A DNA stretch of 64,000 nt from Rhodocyclaceae bacterium (lineage in GTDB: Bacteria > Pseudomonadota > Gammaproteobacteria > Burkholderiales > Rhodocyclaceae): positions 75,003 to 139,002 of the forward strand of contig JALNXH010000008.1 of NCBI GenBank assembly GCA_023230455.1, given 5' to 3'. Each line of letters begins with the position of its first letter. The stretch's first letter is position 1. A program made the translations under genes and the position numbers. Shown here piece by piece: positions 33,937-43,366 of this stretch. The notes below the pieces were generated by a model, which was given only the letters and a program-made list of their open reading frames with translations, made no database searches and was not told the origin of the DNA.

Positions 33937-36081
33937 TCACGGCGTCGCCGACGATTGCTGCACCCGTTCGGCGATCTCGTCGTGCGCGCGTTTCACCAGA
34001 TAGGCGTTGATGGCCTCCACATCGGGCAAGGACAACAGCTCCGCAAACGCCGGCATGCCGGCTTGAAGCCGCAGCCCGCCGAGGACGATGCCGGCGAACG
34101 ACTGGCGCGTCGCGACGGACATGCGGCGCAGGTCGGGCACCGATCCGCCGGACACGGCGGCGGCGCCGTGGCAAAACGAGCAGTGCGCGGAAAACAGCTG
34201 ACGACCGCGATCGATCGTGGCCGCGTCTGCCGTCGAGGGCGGCGGCGGATCGGCCGGGGCCAGCGCCGCCAGCGCGGGCAGCACTTGGCTGCCGCCCAGC
34301 TTGTAGACCAGCACCCGGCTGACGGTACGCACCTGGTTTTGCGCCGCGATCTGCCCAGCGTAGCGCGGGAAGCCGCCACCCCAGCCGACCATCACCGCGA
34401 TGTATTGCTCGCCATCCACCGCGTAGGAAATCGGCGCCGCGACGATCCCGCTCTGGGCGTCCGTCTGCCATAGCGTTTCGCCCTTGTCGGCGGAGTAGGC
34501 GACGAAGCGGCCGTCGGCGGTGCCCTGGAACACCAGGTTGCCGGCCGTCGCCAGCAGGCCGCCGTTGCCCGGCGACTTGTACGGCACCTTCCAGGCCGGC
34601 TTTTGCTGCACCGGGTCCCATGCCAGCAGGCTGCCCTTGAAGAGCTGAAGCATCTGCGCGACGCTGGCGGCGTCTTCCGGTGCCGGCGGCAAGGTGACGC
34701 CGGTATTCCAGCCGCGCCGATTGAAACGGGCGTTGGGATCGTTGATGTAGGGGAACGGCGCTTCTTGTTCGGGAATGTATACCAGCCCGGTGCGCGGACT
34801 GTAGGCCATCGGATTCCAGTTGTGCGCACCGAGCGGGCCGGGCCAGGTGAGCTTGGCTTGCTGCGAATAGTCAGAGACGTCCGGGTTTTCCACGGGACGC
34901 CCCGTGGCGAGGTCGACATGCGTCGCCCAGGTGACCTTGGAGAACGGCTGCGCCGAAACAAGCTTGCCATTGCGTCGGTCGAGGACGTAAAAGAATCCGT
35001 TCTTCGGCGCCTGCATGATGACCGGGACCATCTGCTCGCCAAGCGGCAGGTCGGCAAGAATCAGATGCTGTGTCGCGGTGTAATCCCAGCCCTCGTTGGG
35101 TGTGGTCTGGTAGTGCCAGACATAGCGGCCGTTATCCGCATTCAGCGCGACGATCGAGCTGAGAAACAGATTGTCGCCGCGCCCCGGGTTGCGCACGTAA
35201 CGGTTCCACGGCGAGGCATTACCGACGCCGAGGTAGAGGAGGTTGAGCTGGGGATCGTAGGCCATCGAATCCCACACCGTGCCCCCGCCGCCGAACGCCC
35301 ACACGGCGCCCGCCGGCCAGCTCGCCGCCATCATTTTCGTCACCGCGTCGTCGCCGGGTTTCGCCGGACCCGCCGGCACCGTGTAGAAGCGCCAGGCCTG
35401 CCGGCCGTTGCGGGCGTCGTAGGCGGTGACGTAGCCGCGCACGCCGAACTCGGCGCCGCCGTTGCCGATGATCACCTTGCCGTTCACGATCCGCGGTGCG
35501 CCGGTGACGGTATAGGAACGCTTCAGGTCGACCGTCTGCACTTCCCACACCTTGCGTCCGCGGCGCGCATCGAGCGCGATCAGCCGGCCGTCGAAGGAGG
35601 CGAAGTAGATGCGCCCGTTCCAGGCTGCCACACCGCGATTGACGATGTCGCAGCAGCCCTTGCCCAGCCGATCCCCCGGCACCTTCGGATCGTATTTCCA
35701 CAACAAAGTGCCGCTCCGCGCATCGAAGGCGTAGACGATGCTGCGCGCCCCCGTGGTGTACATGACCCCGTCGATCACCAGCGGGGTGGCTTCCGTGCCG
35801 TGGTCGATGTCCAGGCGCGCATGCCAGGCCAGACCGAGCTGCGCGACGTTACCGTCGTTGATCCGTTCGAGGGGACTGAAGCGCTGTTCGGAATAGGTCC
35901 GGCCGTGCGCCATCCAGTTGCCGGGTTCCTTGTCGGCGGCGAGCAGGCGTTGTCGATCGACGCGGGCAGCGGTCGGCTGAGTTGCATTCGCTAACGAGGC
36001 AAGCAGAACGGCCGCCGCCAACCATGCCCATCTCCATCCGCTGCGCCGCGAGCGTTCATGGCGCGCAAGTTCAACATGCAT
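33937..36081 (-). CDS. PQQ-dependent alcohol dehydrogenase with C-terminal cytochrome c (quinohemoprotein)
   Basis: 714-residue periplasmic enzyme oxidising alcohols via PQQ, passing electrons to a fused heme c. A signal peptide is seen (basic n-region, then WLAAAVLLASLANA). The beta-propeller has W-motif repeats, the vicinal disulfide pair in GKGCCDIV, GGGTVWDSMAYDP, the DN of RGDNLF and EGWDYTATQ. Heme c is bound by CSFCH near residue 635, with a likely Met ligand in QAGMPAF. ATG 36081 has GAGGAG 7 nt upstream. No PQQ biosynthesis genes are in the window. I cannot tell calcium from lanthanide dependence by eye. It would oxidise exogenous or exported alcohols ahead of the aldehyde dehydrogenase downstream. 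Confidence 0.92.
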   Translation of the reverse strand: MHVELARHERSRRSGWRWAWLAAAVLLASLANATQPTAARVDRQRLLAADKEPGNWMAHGRTYSEQRFSPLERINDGNVAQLGLAWHARLDIDHGTEATPLVIDGVMYTTGARSIVYAFDARSGTLLWKYDPKVPGDRLGKGCCDIVNRGVAAWNGRIYFASFDGRLIALDARRGRKVWEVQTVDLKRSYTVTGAPRIVNGKVIIGNGGAEFGVRGYVTAYDARNGRQAWRFYTVPAGPAKPGDDAVTKMMAASWPAGAVWAFGGGGTVWDSMAYDPQLNLLYLGVGNASPWNRYVRNPGRGDNLFLSSIVALNADNGRYVWHYQTTPNEGWDYTATQHLILADLPLGEQMVPVIMQAPKNGFFYVLDRRNGKLVSAQPFSKVTWATHVDLATGRPVENPDVSDYSQQAKLTWPGPLGAHNWNPMAYSPRTGLVYIPEQEAPFPYINDPNARFNRRGWNTGVTLPPAPEDAASVAQMLQLFKGSLLAWDPVQQKPAWKVPYKSPGNGGLLATAGNLVFQGTADGRFVAYSADKGETLWQTDAQSGIVAAPISYAVDGEQYIAVMVGWGGGFPRYAGQIAAQNQVRTVSRVLVYKLGGSQVLPALAALAPADPPPPSTADAATIDRGRQLFSAHCSFCHGAAAVSGGSVPDLRRMSVATRQSFAGIVLGGLRLQAGMPAFAELLSLPDVEAINAYLVKRAHDEIAERVQQSSATP

Positions 36082-36262
36082 CCGGGCTCTCCTCACTTCA
36101 GGGTTATCGGCAGCGGAATAACTGATACGAGGGAAAAATCGGGTTACCCGCGGCCACTGCTTTTTTTCAGGCCTTCAGTGAGCAGCTTGGGTTGACTGTC
36201 GAGATGAACGCGGTAAATCGCTTCGCCTTGTCATGCAGCTTGAACTCGATTCCAAAGCAAAT

Positions 36263-38719
36263 CTATGGCGCTGCCGGCACAATGCCGGCTTTCTTCCGCG
36301 CCGCGTCTGCTTGCGGGTTCAACAGGAAATGCGACAGCGCCGGGATCAGCACCAGCGCGCCGAGCATGTTCAAGACGAACATGAAGGTAAGCAGGATGCC
36401 CATGTCGGCCTGGAACTTGATCGGCGACCAGGCCCAGGTAACGACGCCGGCACCCAGCGTGAAGCCGACCAGGGCCACGATGCGGCCGGTGAACTGCACT
36501 GCCTTGCGGTAGGCGTCAGCCAGGCCGAGCCCTCGGCGCTGATAGGCCAGCTGCACCGACAGCAGATACAACGCGTAGTCCACGCCGATACCTACCCCCA
36601 GTGCGATCACCGGCAGCGTCGCCACCTTCACCCCGATCCCCAGCATCACCATCAGCGCCTCGCACAGAATCGACGTGATCAACAACGGAATGACCGCCAC
36701 CAGCACCGCCCGCCAGCTGCGGAAAGCAATAAAGCACAGCGCAATCACCGCCGCATAGACATAAAGCAGCATCGACCGGTTGGCCTCCTTCACCACGATA
36801 TTGGTTGCCGCCTCGATCCCCGAACTGCCCGCGGCAAGCAGGAACTGCCTCTCCGGGGTGTTATGCTTTTCGGCGAACTGCGCCACCGTCCGCACCACGC
36901 GGTCCAGGGTTTCCGCCTTGTGGTCGGTCAGGTAAGCAATAACCGGCGACACCGAGCACTCCTTGTTGGTCAGGTCAGAATTGCTGGTCATTGCCTGGTT
37001 GCCGGCGAAATTTGTCGTCTCCTGATTGCGCGCCAGCGTCAGCCACTTGGTGCTGCCCTCATAGGTTCCGGCCGTCACTGCGCGGGTAGCCTCGGCCAGC
37101 GAAACGATCGTCTGCACCCCAGGCAACTGGCGCAACTCCCAGCCCAGCCGGTCGGCCTCGACCAAGGTCCGGTAATCCAGACAGCCGTCGAGCGGCGTCT
37201 TCACGATCACCGCAAACTGGTCGCTGGACAGCGCAAAATTCTGCGTAATGAAGGTGTTGTCCTGGTTGTAGCGGGATTCCGCGCGAAGCTCCGGCGCCCC
37301 CGGATCCAGATCGCCAATCTTCAGGTTCAGGCTCACCGCAAAACCGGCCGCGGCCAGGATAAACGCGGCAACCACCAAGCCGAGTGCCCAGCGCCGCTCG
37401 GTAAAGCGGTCGAGAAAACTCCAGATGGCGCCCAGGCCCCTGCCCTGGCTCTCCTCGCGCTCCGCGCGCAAGCTGCGGGCTGCCGCCCGCGGACTGACGC
37501 CGATGTAGGAGAGCAGGATCGGCAGCAGAACCAGATTGGTAAAGATCAGCACTGCCACGCCGATGCTGGCCGCCAGAGCCAATTCCCGGATCACCGGGAT
37601 GTCGATCGCCATCAACACCGCGAAGCCCACCGCGTCGGCCAGCAGCGCAGTCAGGCCGGCGACGAACAGGCGGCGGAAGGTATAGCGGGCAGCGACCAGC
37701 CGGTGCGTGCCGCGGCCGACGTCCTGCATGATGCCGTTCATCTTCTGCGCGCCGTGCGAGACGCCGATAGCGAACACCAGGAACGGCACCAGCACCGAGA
37801 ACGGATCGATCGCGAACCCCAGCGCGGAGACCAAGCCCACCTGCCAGAGCACGGCGATGATCGAGCAGGCGATCACCAGCAGGGTGCTGCGCACGCAATG
37901 GGTATAGAAGTAGATGATGGCCGCGGCGATCAGCGCCGCGGCGGCAAAGTACATGGCCACTTGCACCAGACCGTCGATCAACTCGCCGACCAGCTTGGCA
38001 AAGCCGATGATGTGGATGCGGACGCTGCCGTTTTCGCCGGAGGTTTCGTACTTGGCGCGAATCTTTTCTTCGAGCTGGCGCGAGAATTCGCGGTAGTCGA
38101 GGCGCTGCGCTGTTTCCGGATTGATGTCGAGCAAGGGGACGAAGATCATGCTCGACTTCTGGTTGGTAGCGAGCAGGTTCTGTGCTGAACTGGAACGGGC
38201 GATGTTGGTGCGCAGCTGCTCCAGGCTCTCCGCCGAGCCGTCGTAGGTATCGGGCATCACCGGGCCGCCGACAAACCCTTCTTCGGTGACTTCCAGCCAT
38301 CGCACGGCCGGCGTCCACAGCGACTTCACCCAGGCCCGGTCCACGCCGGGGGTCAGGGTCAGCTCGTCGTTGATGCGCTGGAGCACGTCCAGGTACTGCG
38401 GCTCGAAGATGTCCCCCGCGGGGTTCTCGACCACCACGCGGATCGCGTTGCCCAGCCCGCGCAATTCGGCCTTGTTTTCCAGATAGTTCTTGATATAGGG
38501 CTGGCTCTGCGGAATCATTTTTTCGAAGCTGGCGTTGAACGCCAGCTTCGTCGCCACGAAATAACCGAGCACCAGCGAGGCAAGTGCGCAGATCAGGATC
38601 ACCGGCAGGCGGTGGTTGAAGATCAGGCGTTCCAGCCCGTTGCCGGAGCGGGAATCGAAATCCTCCAGCCTCGGCACCACGGGCATTGCGTCGTCGAGGT
38701 CGTCCATACTGACAGCCAT
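36263..38719 (-). CDS. RND-superfamily (HAE3/MMPL-like) transporter
   Basis: 818-residue inner-membrane protein of the RND superfamily, HAE3-like. The topology is the typical 2 x 6 pattern: one membrane segment near residue 38, a large periplasmic loop (about 60-240), a five-helix bundle (about 245-415), then a repeat of this pattern (helix near 450, loop to about 640, helices 645-800). Motifs include GFAIDPFSVLVPFLVFAIGVSHGAQ, IGVGVDYAL-type GVGIGVDYALYLL and GADYVT-like polar residues in helices. ATG 38719 has GGAG. It is followed after 18 nt upstream by a YCF48-like gene and the DUF1329/DUF1302 pair, a combination often seen in Gram-negative terpenoid, steroid and hydrophobic-compound degraders. 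The substrate and direction of transport are unknown. Confidence 0.88.
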   Translation of the reverse strand: MAVSMDDLDDAMPVVPRLEDFDSRSGNGLERLIFNHRLPVILICALASLVLGYFVATKLAFNASFEKMIPQSQPYIKNYLENKAELRGLGNAIRVVVENPAGDIFEPQYLDVLQRINDELTLTPGVDRAWVKSLWTPAVRWLEVTEEGFVGGPVMPDTYDGSAESLEQLRTNIARSSSAQNLLATNQKSSMIFVPLLDINPETAQRLDYREFSRQLEEKIRAKYETSGENGSVRIHIIGFAKLVGELIDGLVQVAMYFAAAALIAAAIIYFYTHCVRSTLLVIACSIIAVLWQVGLVSALGFAIDPFSVLVPFLVFAIGVSHGAQKMNGIMQDVGRGTHRLVAARYTFRRLFVAGLTALLADAVGFAVLMAIDIPVIRELALAASIGVAVLIFTNLVLLPILLSYIGVSPRAAARSLRAEREESQGRGLGAIWSFLDRFTERRWALGLVVAAFILAAAGFAVSLNLKIGDLDPGAPELRAESRYNQDNTFITQNFALSSDQFAVIVKTPLDGCLDYRTLVEADRLGWELRQLPGVQTIVSLAEATRAVTAGTYEGSTKWLTLARNQETTNFAGNQAMTSNSDLTNKECSVSPVIAYLTDHKAETLDRVVRTVAQFAEKHNTPERQFLLAAGSSGIEAATNIVVKEANRSMLLYVYAAVIALCFIAFRSWRAVLVAVIPLLITSILCEALMVMLGIGVKVATLPVIALGVGIGVDYALYLLSVQLAYQRRGLGLADAYRKAVQFTGRIVALVGFTLGAGVVTWAWSPIKFQADMGILLTFMFVLNMLGALVLIPALSHFLLNPQADAARKKAGIVPAAP

Positions 38720-38737
38720 GGCTGTTTGTCTCCGTTG

Positions 38738-39823
38738 CTAAGGTGTGGGCGATTGCTTGATCGGCTTGACGTGCACGCCGCGTGCGCCGGCAATCACTAG
38801 CGCTTCAGGGCCGCCCGCGACAACGGCGCTGGCCGGAACGCGATCGACGGGCAGTGGCATCAAGGACTTTCCATCATCGGCCAAGACCAGAGCATGCCCG
38901 GCCTGGCTGACCAGCACCAGGCGGCCGTCGGGCAGAGAAGTAGCGGCGGTGAGCGCCACCGAGACGCCGGTCTCCACCTTCTGCCACGTCGCTCCGCGAT
39001 CGTCGCTGCGGAAGACGTTGCCGCGCAGGCCGAACACCAACAGCGTGTTGCCGCGGTGGGCCAGGCCGAAGAAGGTGCCCTTGTAATCGATCGGGACGGC
39101 CCGGAAGCGCTGGGTCTTGCGCTCGAACTTCAGCACCATGCCCTGTTCGCCAGCCAGGTAGAGGTCGTCGCCCATGGCATGGAGGGCGTAGAAATGCAGG
39201 CGCTTGGGATTCTCGGTGCGGTCGAACAAGGGAACCCAGTTCTTGCCGCCATCGCTGGTGCGAAAAATCAGGTTGAACGGGCCGACCACGTAGCCGGTCG
39301 ATTCGTTCTCGAACCAGACATCGAGGAACGGTTTGTCCGCCCCTTCCTCGGCGATGCGAGCGACATCAGACTGAAGGGCGGCCAGTGCGTCTGCTCCGCC
39401 GGGCAGATCGTTGGGCGGATGGGCAGCATAGTGCTCCTTCAGGAGCGAAGCTACGGCGTGCCCGTCGAGCTGTTTAACCCACGTGACTCCGCTGTCGCGG
39501 GTGGCCAGGACGATGCCATCCTGGCCGACGGCCCAGCCTGTAGTGGGCGAGGGGAACGCGACGGCCGTAAGATCCGAACTCACCGGCACCGTCGCCTGGG
39601 TCCAGCTTGTGCCCTGGTCGTCCGAATAGAGGATGTGGCCGCGCTGACCCACGGCAACCAGTCGCATCCCGGCCTGCGCCAAACCGTTCAGCAGACTGCT
39701 CGGCGCCAGCGCGCTGGCCCTGGCCGGCGTCTCCAGCAGATCCTGAAAGGCGTTCGACGTTAGCGGAAGGGCCGCCAGGACGACAGAACTCAACAGTGCC
39801 AGAACGCTTGCGCCGATCTTCAT
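38738..39823 (-). CDS. YCF48/BNR-repeat beta-propeller exported protein
   Basis: 361 residues with a signal peptide (MKIGASVLALLSSVVLAALPLTSNA). Repeats of the sialidase/YCF48 kind are seen: ILYSDDQGTSWTQ, VLATRDSGVTWVK, IFRTSDGGKNWVP and VFRSDDRGATWQK, each a propeller blade of the SDDxGxxW type. Members of this family next to RND transporters are annotated as photosystem-II-assembly-like or glycosyl hydrolase; neither name implies that function here. It is probably a periplasmic partner of the RND transporter 18 nt downstream. ATG 39823 has GAGGAG. Confidence 0.85.
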   Translation of the reverse strand: MKIGASVLALLSSVVLAALPLTSNAFQDLLETPARASALAPSSLLNGLAQAGMRLVAVGQRGHILYSDDQGTSWTQATVPVSSDLTAVAFPSPTTGWAVGQDGIVLATRDSGVTWVKQLDGHAVASLLKEHYAAHPPNDLPGGADALAALQSDVARIAEEGADKPFLDVWFENESTGYVVGPFNLIFRTSDGGKNWVPLFDRTENPKRLHFYALHAMGDDLYLAGEQGMVLKFERKTQRFRAVPIDYKGTFFGLAHRGNTLLVFGLRGNVFRSDDRGATWQKVETGVSVALTAATSLPDGRLVLVSQAGHALVLADDGKSLMPLPVDRVPASAVVAGGPEALVIAGARGVHVKPIKQSPTP

Positions 39824-39924
39824 TCGTTTGCTCCTCGATAAGGACCGATCATGCTGTCGGTTCTTCTACAGGCATGCCGGGGGGGAACCTCTTGGCACCC
39901 CCCGGATCGCTACTGCGCCTTGCT

Positions 39925-41274
39925 TTATCTCAGGCCGCCACCCGCCAGGGAGTCGGGCGACCAATCACGCTCCGGAGGAGGAGCGATGTACTTTACGCCA
40001 CCGGTATCTGCAAAATAGAAATTGACGGCATAGATTCCCGAAACCAGATCGTATTGGCCGTTCGTCTGCGCCATCAACGCCGGCACGTCGTAGCTCACCG
40101 TCGGAAAGGTATACGCTGCACGATACAACTGGCCGCGCATATCGTACTGGTCGCTGCTCATCGCCGCCCACGAGTCCTCATCCAGGTAGAACACTCGCTT
40201 GCTGTAGATGTGCCGCTTGCCTTCAGCCAGGGTCGCCTCGATCACCCAGACCCGGTGCAACTCCCAACGCACAAAATCGGGATTCAGGTGATTCGGCTTG
40301 AACAGGTCTGCCGTCGTCGAGTGGTAGGCCATCTTGTACACGTTGTAGGGTATGTAAATCTCCTTCTTGCCCAGCAACTTGAAATTGAACCGCTCCATCG
40401 AGCCCAGGAAGATGAAGGAGTCGTCGTAGGTCGTTGCGCCACCCGTCGACGGGTTTGGCGTGTCGAAATTGACCGATGGCGAAACCCGCACGCGGCGCTG
40501 CCCGGGCAGATAAGACCAGGCGCGGCGGCCCGACGTCGCGTAGTCCATCGGATCCTGCAACATAATGCCCTCGCCGGCACGCCGGGCCGGTTCCTTGTAA
40601 GCGACCTTGACGCGATATACATGCGGCGCGGCGGGATCGGAGGAGAACCAGTAGGGATAATCCGCAATCGCGTTGCCTGCCGTGGTCAGCGTAGGCTTGC
40701 CCAAGCTGTCCACATAGAGCGCCTTGTAATTCATGGTAAAGGCGTTTCCCTCGTACCGGGTAAGGTGGTTCCACATCGCCTCATAGCCGTTCTGCGGAAT
40801 CGGGAACGGGATGCCGGCATGGCAGCCCTCCATCGATCGCCCATCGGCCGAGGTCTTGGCCGTCACCGCACATTTCAGCGTGTTGTCTGCCACCTGTTTC
40901 GGGTGAGATACCGTGCGATGGGTCGGATAGACGTCGACACGGAACGTCGGGTATTTCCTCATCAGCCCCTTGGTCCCTTCGGTCAGCTTGTCGGCGTACT
41001 TGTCCAGGTTCTTCGCGTCGATCGAGAACAGCGGCTTCTCGCCGGCGAACGGGTCGGGGCGGATCGGGTCACCCTTTTTGTATCCAGGTGGCAGCGTCGT
41101 CAGGCCGCCGGTATAAGGGGGGATCGTTCCAGCGGCATTGCCGCCCTTTTCGGCACCGGCATAGGTCAGGGTGGTACCCAGCTTTTTGGCTTCATCCGGC
41201 GAAACGGCGGCGCTCGCCGAGGCCATACAGACCATCGCCACGGCCACGGCCGTCAGTGAATTTTGCAATTTCAT
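39925..41274 (-). CDS. DUF1329 outer-membrane-associated protein
   Basis: 449 residues, with a signal peptide (MKLQNSLTAVAVAMVCMASASA). Family features: LGTTLTYAGAEKGGNAAGTIPPYTGGL, PGYKKGDPRPDPFA-like segment, RRAWSYLPGQRRVR and YIPYNVYKMAYHS. DUF1329 proteins resemble LolB-like or lipid-binding beta-barrel-clamp folds and pair with DUF1302; their role is thought to be in handling hydrophobic substrates across the envelope. ATG 41274 has GAGGAG. The DUF1302 gene is 18 nt upstream. Confidence 0.88.
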   Translation of the reverse strand: MKLQNSLTAVAVAMVCMASASAAVSPDEAKKLGTTLTYAGAEKGGNAAGTIPPYTGGLTTLPPGYKKGDPIRPDPFAGEKPLFSIDAKNLDKYADKLTEGTKGLMRKYPTFRVDVYPTHRTVSHPKQVADNTLKCAVTAKTSADGRSMEGCHAGIPFPIPQNGYEAMWNHLTRYEGNAFTMNYKALYVDSLGKPTLTTAGNAIADYPYWFSSDPAAPHVYRVKVAYKEPARRAGEGIMLQDPMDYATSGRRAWSYLPGQRRVRVSPSVNFDTPNPSTGGATTYDDSFIFLGSMERFNFKLLGKKEIYIPYNVYKMAYHSTTADLFKPNHLNPDFVRWELHRVWVIEATLAEGKRHIYSKRVFYLDEDSWAAMSSDQYDMRGQLYRAAYTFPTVSYDVPALMAQTNGQYDLVSGIYAVNFYFADTGGVKYIAPPPERDWSPDSLAGGGLR

Positions 41275-41292
41275 CTCGTGCTCCTCAGGAAA

Positions 41293-43056
41293 TCAGAACG
41301 TCGTCTTGAAGGTGAAGGCCAGGAAACCACGGTCGCGCAGCAGCGTCGACAGGCCGTTTACGGTGGTCACCCGGGATCCGGTCTGGGCCTGGGCTCCGTA
41401 TTTGGCGGCACCGAAGTAGTCCACCCATTTGAGGTCGAAGCGGTACTGCGCATAGACGTCCGCCGCCAGACCGATGCTGTAGCTGCCGTTGTCTTCGTTG
41501 CCGCCCAGCGCCACCGGCGAGTTGCCATAGAGACCCTTGGAGAAGGACATCGGGGCCAGCAGGTCGACGCCGGGGAAAACTTGCAGCCAGCTCGGGGTGA
41601 AGGAGAGCGTCATGCCCAGGGCTTCCTTGGTCGAGCAGCCGTCCCATTTGTCACGGTAGTTGGCCCCCAGGGTGGCTCTGCGGCTGGCGTCGCAGATGCC
41701 GTGACCCACACCTTGAAACATGTCCTGGTTGTCGGTGATCTTGTCCAGGTAGGAATAGGTCAGTTCGCCGAGGACGACGGCGGTATCGAACAGAGTGAAG
41801 TCGCCGAGCGAAGCGGCAGGCAGCACGGCGACGCCATTCAGGACCGCATGCACGGTGTTGCCCCGGGCCTGGTAGGTGTTGCCGTTCAGGGTCGGCACGC
41901 CGTGCGGGAAAACGGCGGAGTTGAAGGCCGCCGTGCCAGCCATGTTCTGTAGCAGCGGCGAATACAGCGGCATGTTGCGGCGGTAGCTTACTTCCGCGCC
42001 GACGCTCACGCCGGCAATCTGCTTGGACAGGCTGATGCCGTACAGGTCGATGTCTTCACCAAAGAAGGTCTTGTAGTACGGGGTGCCGGCGGCAGGAACG
42101 AAACGAAACAGCGTCGGCGTCTTGTCGGTGAAGTTGCGGTAGTAGAAGCCGAGGGTGCCGTCCAGCCAGGCCGGACTCCAGCGGGCGCTGACGCCCCAGT
42201 CGCCGCGCTTGTCGGGCTCGTTGTTGCCGCTGTTGGCGCCGAAGCCGGCGGCATTGAAGTTGGTCGGGCCCATAAAGCCCATGTCGATGATGCCGAGGTA
42301 GGTGCCGCCTTCGGGCAACCGTGTGGCACTCCAGTCAAAGTAATACTGGGCAGCGACGCTAAGGTTCTCGGTAACCCCCAGCTGGGCGGAGAGTTGAGTC
42401 AGCGGCCGATACACTTCCTTGGCTTCGACTCCCGGAGTGGCAAAGGCTTTTGCGAGATCGACCGGGCTTTGCCCGAAGGCGATGCCGTGGATCGTGGTGA
42501 ACAGCGATTCGCCCCAGACGACGGTGTGCCGGCCGGCTTTCACCGAAAGCGGCATTTCGCCGATGTCGATGCCGGTGAAAACAAAGGCATCGAGAATTTC
42601 TCCGGACGGCCCTTTGTAGTAGCGCTTGGTGTAGTCGCTGTAGGTGCTTCCGGCGTAGGCGACGGTTGTGGTGCCGCCGGTCAACAGCGGGTTGCGTTCG
42701 ACGCTCAGGTTGCGATAGGCAAAGTCATACCAGGCCGCGCCGCTGACCCGGAAGCCGTGGCGCTTCTGATAGACGAAATCAAATTCGGAAAGCAGGTCGA
42801 GGCGGTTGGTGACGGTGTCGCCGCGCTTGGCAAACTTGTAGTCGCTGTCGTCGAACTGGAAGTTGTTGCCGATGTTGCTGGGATTCTGACCGCGCACCGC
42901 CAGGTTGTAGCGCACCGTGTTGTCCCAACGCATTTGTATGTCCGGATTGCCATTTTCGATTTCAAATGCGCCTGCGTTTCCTATCATCCCCAGTGCCGCG
43001 CCCACGAAAACCGGCAACAGCGCGAACTTCGGGGTCGAACCCGTCTTAACTTGCAT
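41293..43056 (-). CDS. DUF1302 outer-membrane beta-barrel protein
   Basis: 587 residues with signal peptide (QVKTGSTPKFALLPVFVGAA...GNAGA). It has the DUF1302 pattern: MRWDNTVRYNLAVR near the N terminus, DRLDLLSEFD-type strands, WGESLF, and a C-terminal aromatic strand ending FTFKTTF, typical of outer-membrane porin-like barrels. ATG 43056 is 9 nt from GAGGAG; ATG 43065 would be too close to it. It is the first gene of the envelope cluster (DUF1302-DUF1329-YCF48-RND) and sits about 120 nt downstream of a promoter with two regulon operators. A likely job is uptake or export of a hydrophobic substrate. Confidence 0.87.
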   Translation of the reverse strand: MQVKTGSTPKFALLPVFVGAALGMIGNAGAFEIENGNPDIQMRWDNTVRYNLAVRGQNPSNIGNNFQFDDSDYKFAKRGDTVTNRLDLLSEFDFVYQKRHGFRVSGAAWYDFAYRNLSVERNPLLTGGTTTVAYAGSTYSDYTKRYYKGPSGEILDAFVFTGIDIGEMPLSVKAGRHTVVWGESLFTTIHGIAFGQSPVDLAKAFATPGVEAKEVYRPLTQLSAQLGVTENLSVAAQYYFDWSATRLPEGGTYLGIIDMGFMGPTNFNAAGFGANSGNNEPDKRGDWGVSARWSPAWLDGTLGFYYRNFTDKTPTLFRFVPAAGTPYYKTFFGEDIDLYGISLSKQIAGVSVGAEVSYRRNMPLYSPLLQNMAGTAAFNSAVFPHGVPTLNGNTYQARGNTVHAVLNGVAVLPAASLGDFTLFDTAVVLGELTYSYLDKITDNQDMFQGVGHGICDASRRATLGANYRDKWDGCSTKEALGMTLSFTPSWLQVFPGVDLLAPMSFSKGLYGNSPVALGGNEDNGSYSIGLAADVYAQYRFDLKWVDYFGAAKYGAQAQTGSRVTTVNGLSTLLRDRGFLAFTFKTTF

Positions 43057-43155
43057 GATTGGCATCTCCTCTGACTCAGAGCGATTGTTTTATGTGTTGC
43101 TTTCGCTGAGCGATCAAAACGATTCAGCTATCGCCGCCCGCCGAAAACAGATCGT

Positions 43156-43172
43156 AGTAAGTACAACTCACT
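43156..43172. promoter_or_regulatory. Regulon operator copy B2
   Basis: AGTAAGT-ACA-ACTCACT, a perfect 7-3-7 palindrome match except at the R/Y positions. It falls just after the predicted +1 of the DUF1302 promoter. Its centre is 32 bp from copy B1, about three helical turns. Confidence 0.75.
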
Positions 43173-43182
43173 AACGCCAAGA

Positions 43183-43211
43183 AGTTTAGTGAGCTAAACT
43201 TACTAAGTCAA
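43183..43211 (-). promoter_or_regulatory. Predicted sigma70 promoter of DUF1302 cluster with operator B1 in spacer
   Basis: Minus strand: -35 TTGACT (43211-43206), 17-nt spacer, -10 TAAACT (43188-43183). The spacer is occupied by AGTGAGC-TAA-ACTTACT (43188-43204 on the plus strand), so a bound repressor would exclude RNA polymerase. Confidence 0.68.
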
Positions 43212-43366
43212 CCCGTTTGGCCTTGTTTTTTGTGTGCTCATCGCAACTCGCTGACTTCGCGGCGCATTCGTTGCTATTTCGAGCGTGCATCGAATGATGG
43301 CAAGGGGGGTGCGACGGTCGCCCAGAGGTCTGCGGGCCTTTGCAACGCGTTATCGGCCGCAAACGT

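Larger units (their letters stand above)
43057..43366. other. Promoter region upstream of DUF1302
   Basis: 310 nt. It holds a good -35/-10 pair and two copies of the regulon palindrome (43156-43172, 43188-43204). The remainder, 43212-43366, shows no gene or repeat I can support; it trails the end of the molybdopterin-enzyme gene. Confidence 0.7.

Noticed and set aside
38738..39823. Photosystem II assembly factor
   Set aside because: The YCF48-like repeats are real, but nothing photosynthetic is present; the name is a family label only.
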